In this document: one piece after another, positions 35,562 to 44,953 of the stretch
How the letters are laid out: each line of letters starts with the position of its first letter
Position numbering within the stretch: position 1 is the first letter of the stretch
Notes under the pieces: generated by a model
Seen by the model: the letters and a program-made list of their open reading frames with translations, nothing else
The model's database searches: none
What the model was told of the DNA's origin: nothing
NCBI GenBank assembly: GCA_937922015.1
Contig: CAKZVB010000010.1
Coordinates: forward strand, 1-59,528
DNA length: 59,528 bases
Direction of reading: 5' to 3'
From: an uncultured Granulosicoccaceae bacterium
GTDB lineage: Bacteria; Pseudomonadota; Gammaproteobacteria; Granulosicoccales; Granulosicoccaceae
Made by a program: the position numbers and the translations under genes

Positions 35562-36278
35562 ATGAAACTACTGGTATTTCAACATATAGAGTGTGAGCAT
35601 CCTGGCTCGCTAAGACGTTTTCTGGCAGCAGACGGTATCCAATGGGATGCGGTGCAGCTTGACCGGGGCGAAACTATCCCCGAGTTATCAGACTATGACG
35701 CCCTGTGGGTGATGGGTGGGCCAATGGATGTATGGGATGTTGAAGAACATCCCTGGCTTGTGCCCGAGAAAGCTGCCATTTATCAGTGGGTCAGGGAAAT
35801 GAACAAACCGTATTTAGGTTTATGCCTTGGGCATCAGTTACTGGCTGATGCACTGGGAGGTAGCTGCGCTCCGCAACAACCCGGTGAAATCGGCGTGATG
35901 GATGTAAAGCTAACGCAGGCGGGTCTTAATGATCCGTTGTTTGCAGGCACACCCGAAGTGCAAAAATGTCTGCAATGGCATTCTGTGCAGGTGGATCATC
36001 CCCCGCAAGACTCTATTATCCTCGCCGAATCCGATGTGTGCCCGGTGCAAGCGATGCGGGTAGGCAGGCACGCATGGTCTATGCAATACCACGTCGAAGT
36101 TGAACCGGACACGGTCGCAAACTGGGCAGAGATACCGGCTTACTACAATGCACTCATCAATACTTTAGGTAAGGACGGCTATAACGAGATGGCCAGAGGT
36201 GCTGAACAAGGGATGGATGACTTTGTTGCTTGTGCTGAGAAAATCTACCGCAACTTTATGTCGGAAGTGAAGCGCTAA
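35562..36278 (+). CDS. Class I glutamine amidotransferase (GuaA-like)
   Basis: 238 residues. Stand-alone triad amidotransferase: nucleophile Cys in YLGLCLGHQLL, WVMGGPMDVWD near the N-terminus and the His/Glu pair in MQYHVEVEPD. The start is set at the ATG at 35562 rather than the TTG at 35550. Homologues are annotated as GMP synthase-like amidotransferases and some act as gamma-glutamyl peptidases. No synthetase domain is attached. It is convergent with the MFS gene, with only 13 bases between stops. Confidence 0.85.
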   Translation: MKLLVFQHIECEHPGSLRRFLAADGIQWDAVQLDRGETIPELSDYDALWVMGGPMDVWDVEEHPWLVPEKAAIYQWVREMNKPYLGLCLGHQLLADALGGSCAPQQPGEIGVMDVKLTQAGLNDPLFAGTPEVQKCLQWHSVQVDHPPQDSIILAESDVCPVQAMRVGRHAWSMQYHVEVEPDTVANWAEIPAYYNALINTLGKDGYNEMARGAEQGMDDFVACAEKIYRNFMSEVKR

Positions 36279-36291
36279 TAACTGATGGATT

Positions 36292-37434
36292 TTAATCCTC
36301 GCACTGTGGTGTTCGCAGCCGTAATGCCGCTATCGCCGAGGCCAGCGACAGTGCCATAGCTAACAACATTGAGTAGCGATAGCTCTGCGTTGTATCGTAT
36401 AAAAGACCGGCGATAACGGGAGCTGACAGACCCGCGATGCCCCAGGCAATAAATATTCGACCATAAGCTGTTGCTGAGTTTGTCAGTCCAAAATGCCTGG
36501 CGATTGCTACAGGATATACTGCGATTAAAGCACCATAGGTAAAGCCGATCACCACCAGCATAGCAAGTGCCATCGCTGCATTCGGTGCGACAGCGGCTGA
36601 CGCCAGTGCAATTGCAGCCACACATGGAAGCAGGGTAATAATGTGTTGTGTGCTAAAGCGGTCGCAGGCAAGACCAGCTATTAGGCCGCCGATTGCATTA
36701 CCGATACCAAGGACGATAGCGCCCCATAGGGCCAGTGAAAGATGAGTGTTTCCATATGAGGTTATAAATGGTGTGGCATGAGCGATGGCCATTAGCCCTG
36801 CAAAGACAGCAAGACCGTAGCTAAGACGGTACTTGTTTATTAGTTTGTTGCTTATATCTATTGGCTTAATTCGAATATTGCTCACTGAATATTCTGCCTT
36901 ACCGGTGTGTATTAGAATTGCCAGCACAGGTGCAAGAACCAGAAAACTGATCCCGTGAAGCCGTAGTGTCGCAAGTGAACCGGTCACCGCCACCAGAGTG
37001 CCCAGAATCTGCGCGCCAGCTGTCGCGCCTAGTGCGTATGTCGCGGTAGTAACTCCCATGGCAAATCCACTGCGATGTGAAAATACTCTGGCGGAAAGTT
37101 GCAGGGCAAAGCCATAACCGATGCCGTTGGCGATTCCAAATACGCCACTGTAGCCTGCAAACAGCATCACCTCAGAGCCGCTGGATGCACAAAGCAGCCC
37201 AAGGCCGGCACCAGTGGCAGAGCCGGCAAAAAGCATCGCTGGCGATAGTCGATTAAAAAGTGGAACGGCGAAGAGCACTGTTGCTGTCAATGCCACCAGC
37301 GCCAGTGAATACACCAGTGAGGATTGAGTTCTGGATAAACCCAGTACCAGCTCAATGTCGGCGCTAAAAACTGACCAGGCGTGGAGCGTACCCATTGCCA
37401 GTGTCATTAAGCAGCATGTTGCAAGAGCCAGCAT
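36292..37434 (-). CDS. Major facilitator superfamily transporter
   Basis: 380 residues, twelve hydrophobic segments in two halves. The style (TLHAWSVFSADIELVLGLSRTQSS, IGYGFALQLSARVFSHRSGFAMG, GRIFIAWGIAGLSAPVIAG) resembles the oxalate/formate antiporter-like branch of MFS carriers, which exchange small carboxylates. GGACAAAT precedes the ATG. The substrate is unknown and the neighbouring amidotransferase gives no clear clue. Confidence 0.85.
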   Translation of the reverse strand: MLALATCCLMTLAMGTLHAWSVFSADIELVLGLSRTQSSLVYSLALVALTATVLFAVPLFNRLSPAMLFAGSATGAGLGLLCASSGSEVMLFAGYSGVFGIANGIGYGFALQLSARVFSHRSGFAMGVTTATYALGATAGAQILGTLVAVTGSLATLRLHGISFLVLAPVLAILIHTGKAEYSVSNIRIKPIDISNKLINKYRLSYGLAVFAGLMAIAHATPFITSYGNTHLSLALWGAIVLGIGNAIGGLIAGLACDRFSTQHIITLLPCVAAIALASAAVAPNAAMALAMLVVIGFTYGALIAVYPVAIARHFGLTNSATAYGRIFIAWGIAGLSAPVIAGLLYDTTQSYRYSMLLAMALSLASAIAALRLRTPQCED

Positions 37435-37768
37435 ATTTGTCCAATAGCTATTCCGAGTACGTGTCAGGCCTGATCTCGCCTCGCGAGCGGGAGCCGGTAG
37501 TGAATTTTAACTTGCGAATTTCCAGCGAATAAAGGCATGTAGTTGATGATGTTTACTATACTGATGTGGTATTGGCAACGGAAGTTCGACAAGCGCGATA
37601 GTTTCTGCAGGTCTAATAGGGCTGGAGCGGCTATTCGCTGACTTGATGTATTTCGTTTTTTTCTGATGTTGCGGCAACGCTGTACTAGTGTTATATCTGA
37701 GGCGACGATGTAATGCTGAATTGTGTCCGGGCACCGGATTGACTGGCTATACCAATCAGGGAGGGATT
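37435..37768. other. Intergenic region between divergent MFS and ABM genes
   Basis: Should contain both promoters. I see no strong inverted repeat, RNA gene or convincing small open frame. A 75-codon frame on the minus strand has no recognisable protein character. A strong GGGAGGG ribosome site at the right edge belongs to the next gene. Confidence 0.4.
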
Positions 37769-38071
37769 ATGATTGTTGAATATCTTCGCTATACCATCGC
37801 AGAATCACAGCAGGCTGATTTCATAAAATCCTATCACAAGGCTGCCGGATTCCTGCTTGAGTCTACCTATTGCCTGTCTTATGAATGCTGCCAGTGTGAA
37901 GAGGACCGCAGCCAGTTTATTGTGCGTATTGAATGGACCTCTCCCGAAGATCATCTGCAGAAATTTAGAAAAAGTGCCGAATTCAGAAAATTCTTCAGTC
38001 ACATCAAAGCGTACATCGATGATATTGACGAGATGAGGCACTACCGGCAATTAGAGCTCAGGCCCGGTTAG
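37769..38071 (+). CDS. Antibiotic-biosynthesis-monooxygenase (ABM) domain protein
   Basis: 100 residues from the ATG at 37769, which follows a strong GGGAGGG site. The frame reaching 37688 is rejected. It is a single dimeric ferredoxin-like ABM domain: MIVEYLRYTI at the first strand, SYECCQCEEDRSQFIVRIEW in the middle and HLQKFRKSAEFRKFF at the last helix. Relatives include YgiN-type quinol monooxygenases and haem-degrading IsdG. The two adjacent Cys in ECCQC are unusual. Its substrate is unknown. Confidence 0.8.
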   Translation: MIVEYLRYTIAESQQADFIKSYHKAAGFLLESTYCLSYECCQCEEDRSQFIVRIEWTSPEDHLQKFRKSAEFRKFFSHIKAYIDDIDEMRHYRQLELRPG

Positions 38072-38157
38072 TTTTACGGAGCTTTGATGGTGCACGATTC
38101 TGGTTTGTTGCCTGAGGTCATCGATCGAATCGCACTGAATATACATAAACCAGATTA

Positions 38158-39168
38158 ATGAAACGCTTTATCGATAACATTCAGAGTGTCATTTTGTACT
38201 CATCAGTGCTTGCTTTGATGTGTCAGTCTGCCTGGTCGCAAGCCACTGGGAAAACAGAGGGTGTGCCGGTTTATATCGATCGCTGTGCAGCAATAAAGGC
38301 ATCTGTTGTCGATGCTGGTTTTGCCGATAAAGTGACTGTTAGCTGTGATTCAAAGCATGCACATTTGAGTTCCAACAGCTTTCCGGATCATGAGCTGATG
38401 ACTGGCATTGTTGCATCGAATGAGCAAGTACCCGTGCCCGCCGACTATACGGTACCTGTTCCATTACAAGCCACACCTACCACTACACCAAAGACGCGTG
38501 ATGCTGCGCTTGCAGTGGCCGTGAACGGTGTGCTGATTTTTGATTATACCAGTGGGGGTGAAATGAGTAGCGCCGATCTACATCACCACCAAAGCAGACA
38601 CGATACCCTTCAAACAAGGCAATTGGATAAATGTGGAGGGCACGCCGGGAGGGGCAGTGATTACCATTATCATGTATCACCGACTTGCATGATTGACGTC
38701 ATGAAAAATGCAGGTGACGACGCGATCATTGGCTGGGCATTTGACGGTTTTCCGCTTTATGGAGACAACAATCCTGATGGCACGGTAATCGATGACCGGG
38801 TTCTGGATGTCTGCAATGGACAACCGGACGAGGACTTTGGCTACCGGTATCACACTTCAAAAGACGCGCCCTATATTATTCAGTGTCTGATGGGGAAGGT
38901 CGAAAACTTAACAGACCTGCCACGGATTTCACCGTTGAGACATGCCGAAGGGAGCCGTCGAATGGAACCAGGCAGATCGCCCGAAGGCGGGGTAGAGAAC
39001 CTTACCTTTACCCGCAGTAACAGCGGCGTAAACAGCATGGATTACTCTTATGATGGCGAAGAATTTTATATTCGTTATAAACCTTCAAACATACCGGCTT
39101 GCTATGATATGGAATCGCGCACGGTCACTGATAAAGGACTAATCAACACCGGGGTGTATTGTCGTTGA
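38158..39168 (+). CDS. Secreted YHYH-domain protein
   Basis: 336 residues with a signal peptide (ending near SAWSQA). The central domain carries the family signature: DLHHHQSRHD, GRGSDYHYHVSP, IIGWAFDGFPLYG and the later FGYRYHTSKDAPYIIQCLMG. The His-rich motifs suggest metal binding. YHYH proteins are found in marine and other environmental bacteria, and their function is not established. The six or more Cys in the mature part (for example DKCGGH, PTCMID, LDVCNG, IQCLMG) would suit periplasmic disulfides. Confidence 0.85.
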   Translation: MKRFIDNIQSVILYSSVLALMCQSAWSQATGKTEGVPVYIDRCAAIKASVVDAGFADKVTVSCDSKHAHLSSNSFPDHELMTGIVASNEQVPVPADYTVPVPLQATPTTTPKTRDAALAVAVNGVLIFDYTSGGEMSSADLHHHQSRHDTLQTRQLDKCGGHAGRGSDYHYHVSPTCMIDVMKNAGDDAIIGWAFDGFPLYGDNNPDGTVIDDRVLDVCNGQPDEDFGYRYHTSKDAPYIIQCLMGKVENLTDLPRISPLRHAEGSRRMEPGRSPEGGVENLTFTRSNSGVNSMDYSYDGEEFYIRYKPSNIPACYDMESRTVTDKGLINTGVYCR

Positions 39169-39367
39169 ACATCAAGTGCTTTTTAATACTGCGTAACTCG
39201 ATTCTATAGTTGTCTGACCATTTTTTTCGTATCATATTACTGGCAGCGGTGGGATTTCCTTCAGAGATAATCAGTGCCGCCTGAAAAACAGCATCAGAGT
39301 CGGGCGTATAGATTCGACCGACAACCGTGCACGGCGGCCTCTGAACATTATGATGAATTACTACTTT

Positions 39368-40828
39368 TTACACATCATAGGTGGTACTGGAAACGTCTCC
39401 GCCTTCACCGGTCCAGTCAGTGTGAAAGTGCTCACCCCGGGGTCGGTCCACACGCTCATAGGTGTGTGCACCAAAGTAATCGCGTTGAGCCTGAATCATA
39501 TTGGCTGGTAGTTTTTCGCTGCGATATCCGTCGTAGAATGCCAGTGCCGAGCTCATTGCCGGCATAGGTGTGCCGTGGTTCACTGCAGAGGCAACAATTT
39601 TTCTCCAGCCCGGCTGGGTACGTTGCATTTGTGCTGCGAAGTAATCATCCAATAGCAGGTTAGACAGATCCGGATTTTTAGCGAAGGCGTTTTGAATGTC
39701 GTCCAGAAATACTGATCTGATGATGCAGCCTTCCCGCCACATTTGCGCAATATTGCCGTATTGCAGATCCCAGTTGAATTCTTCCGCCGCGGCTCGAAGC
39801 AACATATAGCCTTGTGCATAGGATATTATTTTGGATGCCAGTAACGCCTGACTAAGTTGATCCGTCAGTTCATCTGCGTTGGTGACAGATGCGGGATCAG
39901 CAACACCGTGGCCCTGCAGTTGTTTAGAGGCGGAGACTCTTTCATCTTTCAGTGCCGACAAAGCACGGGCGAAAACGGCTTCTCCGATAAGTGTCAGCGG
40001 TATGCCAAGCTCAAGCGCGTTGATACCCGTCCATTTACCGGTGCCTTTCTGACCGGCTTTGTCCAGAATGATATCCAGCACGTGACCGTCCTGATCTTTA
40101 AACGCCAGTATGTCTGCGGTGATCTCAATAAGGTAACTGCCAAGATCTGTATTGTTCCAGGCGCTAAAGATCTGGTGCATATCATCATTGGATTTACCCA
40201 GTACATCACGCATGTAGTGGTATGCCTCGGCGATCAATTGCATATCGCCGTATTCAATGCCGTTGTGCACCATCTTGACGAAATGACCGGCGCCGTCTTC
40301 ACCCACCCAATCGCAACATGGTTTGCCATCGGCCGTTTTGGCGCTGATCTTTTGCAGAATATCTTTTACCAGTGGCCAGGCTTTCGGGTTGCCGCCGGGC
40401 ATAATTGATGGACCACGGCGAGCCCCTTCTTCACCACCGGAGACACCGGTGCCTATGAATAGAATGTTTTTGTCGGTTAACCAGGCGTGACGCCTGCGGG
40501 TGTCCTGGTAGTTTGAATTACCGCCGTCAATGATAACGTCACCATCGTCAAGCAGTGGCAGCAGGCTTTCGATAGTGGCATCGACTGCCTGACCGGCTCT
40601 GACCATTAGAAAAATTTTGCGCGGGGAGCTGAGGCTGTCGACAAATTCCTGAAGGGTGTCGGCTCCTGTTATGTTGGTGTCCTTAGCGGGGCCCTGCAGA
40701 AACTCATCAGTGCGAGCGGTTGTGCGGTTGTAGGCGGTGACCCTGAAGCCATGATCATTCATGTTCAAAATCAGGTTCTGACCCATCACGGCCAATCCAA
40801 TTAGTCCTATATCGCTTTTATCAGTCAT
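39368..40828 (-). CDS. gnd: 6-phosphogluconate dehydrogenase, decarboxylating
   Basis: 486 residues, the length of the long (E. coli-type) enzyme. It oxidises 6-phosphogluconate to ribulose 5-phosphate plus CO2 and NADPH in the pentose phosphate pathway. NADP-binding GLAVMGQNL is at residues 11-19, and VSGGEEGARRGPSIMPGG, catalytic Lys/His-region FVKMVHNGIEYGDMQL, DKAGQKGTGKWT and the C-terminal AQRDYFGAHTYER tail are all present. It stands alone, with no zwf or pgl nearby. Confidence 0.96.
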   Translation of the reverse strand: MTDKSDIGLIGLAVMGQNLILNMNDHGFRVTAYNRTTARTDEFLQGPAKDTNITGADTLQEFVDSLSSPRKIFLMVRAGQAVDATIESLLPLLDDGDVIIDGGNSNYQDTRRRHAWLTDKNILFIGTGVSGGEEGARRGPSIMPGGNPKAWPLVKDILQKISAKTADGKPCCDWVGEDGAGHFVKMVHNGIEYGDMQLIAEAYHYMRDVLGKSNDDMHQIFSAWNNTDLGSYLIEITADILAFKDQDGHVLDIILDKAGQKGTGKWTGINALELGIPLTLIGEAVFARALSALKDERVSASKQLQGHGVADPASVTNADELTDQLSQALLASKIISYAQGYMLLRAAAEEFNWDLQYGNIAQMWREGCIIRSVFLDDIQNAFAKNPDLSNLLLDDYFAAQMQRTQPGWRKIVASAVNHGTPMPAMSSALAFYDGYRSEKLPANMIQAQRDYFGAHTYERVDRPRGEHFHTDWTGEGGDVSSTTYDV

Positions 40829-41127
40829 AAAATAGTCCGGGCTGTTTTGCCTGCCCCTCGTGCGTGGGCAGAATAATATTTGCTTGTGAACGTCGGTGGA
40901 ATTTCTGCAATGTAAACATGAGACTGCAGCTAGCTGATGGTCCGGTTGGTATCCTGTGCAATAAAACGTCGCTGCTCCCGCAGCGTGTCCCCGGGAGGTG
41001 TTGCCGCACCACCCACAATAACATCGCCAGCCTTACCTTCGGTATGGTGCGGGATCGCATAAAGTGTCTTTGAGCTGCGCATTGCAATCCTTGTAAGAAC
41101 GATTCGTAGTTAACGAGACAGGCAATG

Positions 41128-42030
41128 TCATGTAGGTTCCGGTAGTGTTAACCCGGCGCTTTCAGCGTATATTTTTGCCACGGCGGCATCATCTTCACCG
41201 CCATAGCCGGCACTCGATGCAGCGGCAAATTGCTGCAATGCTGCTGCTGCGATTGGTGCCGGAAAATTTGCCTGCCCGGCAATGTCTAGAACTATGCCCA
41301 GGTCTTTTGGCCATATATCGACTGAAGAGTGGGGAGTGTAATCTCCAGCGGCAATATGTGGCGCACGGTTTTCCAGCATCCAGCTGGTGCCTGCACACTT
41401 TGGTATGATCTCGAGAAATTTATCTGCTGACACGCCCTGAGTCATGCCAAAGGTCATCGCCTCTGCCATGGCTGCGATATGAACACCGGCAAGCAACTGG
41501 TTAACAGCCTTCATGGCCGAGCCGGCACCGGCGCTGTCACCAAGCTCGAATACGGTTTCGGCGATAGCATCCAGCACTGGTCTGGCTGCAGTGAAGGCTG
41601 CCGGTGTACCGGATGCCATAATACTAAGCTGACCGTTTGCGGCCTTGACAGAGCCGCCAGAGATTGGTGAGTCGAGATAATGTACCCCGTGTTCCGTGCA
41701 CTGTTTTGCCATTTGCCTGGCAAACTCTGGCGGCACTGTGGCGCAAGCCAGAACCACCGCGCCTTTTTTAAGTGAAGGAACGACACCGTGTTCGCCGAAC
41801 AGGACAGACTCGGTTTGCGCTGCATTGAGTACAACAATAATTACAGCGTCTACTGAAGTCACTGCATCGGCGAGTTTCTCTTTAGAGCCTCCGTCTGCCT
41901 GAAAACGTTCCACCTGAGCTTGCGCAACATCAAAGCCACAGGTATTGATACCGGCCCGCAGTGCAGATTGCGCAATGCCGTATCCCATTGATCCCAGTCC
42001 GAAAACGCCAACCTTTAACGGATTACCCAC
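41128..42030 (-). CDS. ltnD: Beta-hydroxyacid dehydrogenase, L-threonate dehydrogenase-like
   Basis: 300 residues starting at GTG, with GGAG upstream. NAD-binding GLGSMGYGIA, substrate loop DSPISGGSVKAANGQLSIMASG, catalytic Lys in MKAVNQLLAGVHIAAMAEAM and WPKDLGIVLD place it in the 3-hydroxyisobutyrate dehydrogenase superfamily, closest in style to L-threonate dehydrogenase (LtnD/YgbJ). The partner genes of the four-carbon acid sugar pathway (ltnK/otnK, otnC) are absent here, so the substrate is tentative. Confidence 0.8.
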   Translation of the reverse strand: MGNPLKVGVFGLGSMGYGIAQSALRAGINTCGFDVAQAQVERFQADGGSKEKLADAVTSVDAVIIVVLNAAQTESVLFGEHGVVPSLKKGAVVLACATVPPEFARQMAKQCTEHGVHYLDSPISGGSVKAANGQLSIMASGTPAAFTAARPVLDAIAETVFELGDSAGAGSAMKAVNQLLAGVHIAAMAEAMTFGMTQGVSADKFLEIIPKCAGTSWMLENRAPHIAAGDYTPHSSVDIWPKDLGIVLDIAGQANFPAPIAAAALQQFAAASSAGYGGEDDAAVAKIYAESAGLTLPEPT

Positions 42031-42369
42031 CCTGATTACTCCTCAAGTATTTGTTTGTGCACCTCAATCCCTGTAACCATGTGTTCCAAAGCAATCTGAA
42101 AGGGATACCTGCTGCGGGTGATTATACGGTATTTGGGCGCATGGATGTGTCCTGCCGTTATTGTTCAGTCTGTAGAGATCTTTCACCGCTCGCCTCACCG
42201 GGCAGCTTGCGCAATCAGTTCCTGTAGGGCAGTCTGATCAGAGACCGGCATCACCATAGATTTCCAAACCGGATTGACACTGGCGTTGTTTCGAAAAGGT
42301 GCAGTGGTTATTCTTGCCGCACGTCAATCAGTAGCTTACTAAATAAATCAGATGGAGGAAAAAAAAGCG
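42031..42369. other. Intergenic region with a possible coding remnant
   Basis: Divergent promoter gap between the dehydrogenase and phosphatase genes. On the minus strand, 42195-42323 is an open stretch of 42 codons with protein-like composition but no usable start, which may be the remnant of a lost gene. Nothing else stands out. Confidence 0.3.
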
Positions 42370-42930
42370 ATGCGACTATGCACATTGGTAGTTAGTGTGT
42401 TTTTGTGTCTCTGTAGTGCTGGCAGCTTTGCCGACACAGAGGCTGGATTACTGGCATTAGTAAAAAAAGGTAGTCATGTTGCGTTGATGCGGCATGCAAT
42501 TGCCCCCGGCACAGGTGACCCGCAGAATTTTTCGATCGACGATTGCGCCACGCAACGTAATTTATCCGACGAGGGCAGACAACAGGCAACGAACACCGGT
42601 GAATTTTTGCGCGCTAACGGCATTGAAAATCTCGCTGTGTACACCAGCCAGTGGTGTCGATGCGTAGAGACAGCGACGCTGCTTCGCTATGACAAGGTCG
42701 AGGACTTACCTTTTCTCAATTCGTTTTATCAGCGCAGGGAGCGCGAAAAATCACAGACAACCGAATTGCAGAACTGGCTGGTTGAATTAGACAAGGATGT
42801 ATCAACACTGCTGGTGACACACCAGGTAAATATTACTGCACTGACCGGGGTGTATCCTTCGTCTGGAGAGATTGTGGTAGTGGAAGTAACGGATGGAGGT
42901 GTGCAGGTGACAGGTACAATAAAACGTTAG
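42370..42930 (+). CDS. Periplasmic histidine-phosphatase-family protein
   Basis: 186 residues from the ATG at 42370, with a GGAGGA site nine bases upstream. A signal peptide ends near GSFA-DT. The phosphatase core shows LMRHAIAPG (phospho-accepting His in the usual RHG/RHA motif), LSDEGRQQA, an Arg in YTSQWCRCVETA and the second catalytic His in LLVTHQVNITAL. Two Cys pairs (DDCATQ and WCRC) may form disulfides. The phosphate-ester substrate is unknown. Confidence 0.85.
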   Translation: MRLCTLVVSVFLCLCSAGSFADTEAGLLALVKKGSHVALMRHAIAPGTGDPQNFSIDDCATQRNLSDEGRQQATNTGEFLRANGIENLAVYTSQWCRCVETATLLRYDKVEDLPFLNSFYQRREREKSQTTELQNWLVELDKDVSTLLVTHQVNITALTGVYPSSGEIVVVEVTDGGVQVTGTIKR

Positions 42931-42939
42931 GCGTGGTTA

Positions 42940-43440
42940 CTATTCATCGATTGACTCAAAGCGGCTGAGTTCACGGTTTTTACGCACTTTTGTACCATCG
43001 AAAACACAACCATTCATCGTGATGTAGACGCCGGCTGATTTACTTAACAAAGCACCGACCGCGCAGCCGATATTGAACTCTGCATCAGATACCTGAAACC
43101 TTGCCGGTGTCATTGAGCCGGTGAGTACAATGGTTTTATCTGCAATGCCGGCAACAGCTCGAGCTGTCTCTGGCATGGTGTCAGTGCCGTGTGTGATCAG
43201 AACATGACGGGCATCGCACTGCTCGATAGTTTGTCTTATCAGCTGGCGGTCATCGTCTGTCATATCGAGACTGTCTTTGCGCATCAGTGGCTCGATTGAA
43301 TACTCAAAGCTCACGCCGGCTTCCCGGAAGATGGTTGCAATTTGGGGTTCGCCGACTTCGTAGTTGCTCTTGGCATCAAAGTAGACTTTATCAATTGTGC
43401 CACCGCAGGCGATAATGTGGATATGAAGTGGGTTTGTCAT
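42940..43440 (-). CDS. Asparaginase-domain protein, N-terminal domain only
   Basis: 166 residues, about half the normal L-asparaginase. It keeps both catalytic threonine motifs, ACGGTIDKVY and LITHGTDTMPETA, plus LTGSMTPARF, but the C-terminal domain that completes subunit contacts is absent. The frame ends cleanly with RFESIDE, as in other stand-alone half-length proteins of this type, so it is not simply truncated. It is convergent with the phosphatase gene, ten bases apart. Whether it hydrolyses asparagine is unknown. Confidence 0.82.
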   Translation of the reverse strand: MTNPLHIHIIACGGTIDKVYFDAKSNYEVGEPQIATIFREAGVSFEYSIEPLMRKDSLDMTDDDRQLIRQTIEQCDARHVLITHGTDTMPETARAVAGIADKTIVLTGSMTPARFQVSDAEFNIGCAVGALLSKSAGVYITMNGCVFDGTKVRKNRELSRFESIDE

Positions 43441-43684
43441 GGTGTCTCAATGATTGAAGTTTGAATGCCCGGTACCGGTAATGGTAGCAAGGTACTGTTG
43501 CACTGTTTGAATTCTATGACTCTTGTAAAAATTGTCAGCCTGGTAGTCTGCGTGGCAGAACCTCCGACATCAATAAACACCGCATTCAAACCGGCTGTAA
43601 ATTCAGAGGCTGGTGTGTCAATCCAACATTCAGCGTTAAAGTTAAGTGCGCTTTAATCAAATGACTTGTTTGTGTACATGAAGG

Positions 43685-44323
43685 TCAGGCTTCACTGGAT
43701 ATAACCTGATCCGCCGCAAGCCTGCACGATGCCACCAGGCGGGCGTTGGGCAGATCATTGGATTCTGCCCGCAATATCGCTTCGGCAGGGGTATGATCAT
43801 GATCGATCCATCTTTGTTGCAGTCTCTCGGTCAGCAGTGCTTCCGGCACATCAAGGTAGATTCGGTAATTGTATAAGTCGTACATATCCGACCAGGGTTT
43901 TTGATCCAGTAACAGATAATTACCCTCCACCAGTATGATCGATTGTGTGGCGAGTACGCGTCGGGCACCGGCGCGTGCGAGATCGAGTTGCCGGTCAAAT
44001 ACGGGCACGAAGATCTCTGATTGTGTCGCCGAGATGCGTTTTACGCAATCGACAAAGCCTTGTGCATCGAAGGTGTGCGGTGCGCCTTTGCGTTGTCTGG
44101 TTTGTTGTTGATCAAGAATGCTGTTGTCGAGATGAAAGCCGTCCATCGGCAGCACAGTGGAGGTGTCTGAGTTTGTCAGTTTATTTATTTCAGGCGCAAG
44201 TGCTTCGGCAAATGTAGATTTGCCGGATGCCGGTGGTCCGGCGATAGCCACCAGAACTCTGCTGCTGCCGGTAACCAGACTACAAATTTTGTTTGCTGTT
44301 GCTGTGAGATTTTCGGCATTCAT
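43685..44323 (-). CDS. Nucleoside/nucleotide kinase family P-loop protein
   Basis: 212 residues. Walker A GPPASGKST is at about 29-37, followed by LPMDGFHLDN (the Asp and His typical of uridine-kinase/phosphoribulokinase-like enzymes), RKGAPHTFDAQGF, VPVFDRQLDLAR and VEGNYLLLD (Walker B-like). The type is that of PanK-like/FrcK proteins, which phosphorylate sugars or nucleosides. No sugar transporter lies nearby to name a substrate. Confidence 0.85.
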   Translation of the reverse strand: MNAENLTATANKICSLVTGSSRVLVAIAGPPASGKSTFAEALAPEINKLTNSDTSTVLPMDGFHLDNSILDQQQTRQRKGAPHTFDAQGFVDCVKRISATQSEIFVPVFDRQLDLARAGARRVLATQSIILVEGNYLLLDQKPWSDMYDLYNYRIYLDVPEALLTERLQQRWIDHDHTPAEAILRAESNDLPNARLVASCRLAADQVISSEA

Positions 44324-44953
44324 CGGGTAAACCGGACAGTGTGGCTGTGAATAAACAATACAGGTAATACCTTTATTATCAATTTAAACCTTTTGATCGG
44401 CAGTTAAGATCAAGAAGAGGCAGAGCGGGGTGCCTGCGGGTTTTGCAAAGTTACCGACTTCACTCTTGAATATGATCGTAAAGCCATGGAGACACGGGCA
44501 TGCAACAGTTTATCCGGGCCTAAGCTGTTGACGATTCAAAGTTTTCACAGTCGGTTGGATTCTTTCCGGCGGGCAGCGGCAGGCCCGTAGTCGTGGCGCC
44601 TGCAGCGGCATTTGGACCATTGATTACGATGGGCAGACCAACAGCATCGCCCGGTGAGAGCGCTTATGCCGGTTAAATTGCAGGATTACACAATGTCAGG
44701 TGCGGCTAGCTTTAATGGCCGCCAGTGCTGTGCAATGAACGGCAATCTGTGTCCGACAGTGAAAGTTCAGGTAGTCGCTTGTTTTTTTTGGGAAAACCCC
44801 TAAATTTCACACTGTGGAGTAAAAATTCCTGATTTTAATACACAAAAGTGGCAATACCGGCTGGATAGCCGGTACTTATTTGCCCCGCGATCTGTATAAT
44901 CGCGCCTCTATTCTTTAAACCTATTGGCCTTACGGCCCGTTCCTGCAAATAAT
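44324..44953. other. Long intergenic region upstream of typA
   Basis: 630 bases without a convincing gene. An inverted repeat TACCGGCT/AGCCGGTA lies at 44855-44874 with a four-base loop, and a perfect TATAAT at 44895-44900 is the likely typA -10 box. The rest shows short frames only. A short regulatory RNA cannot be excluded. Confidence 0.45.
44855..44900 (+). promoter_or_regulatory. typA promoter with inverted repeat over the -35 region
   Basis: TATAAT at 44895-44900 is 54 bases before the typA ATG. The position for the -35 box (about 44872-44877) carries no good consensus and is partly covered by the 8-bp inverted repeat TACCGGCT/AGCCGGTA. That arrangement suggests a regulated promoter. 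Confidence 0.45.

Noticed and set aside
37507-37734. 75-codon minus-strand frame in the MFS/ABM gap
   Set aside because: No recognisable protein features and it overlaps the likely promoters.
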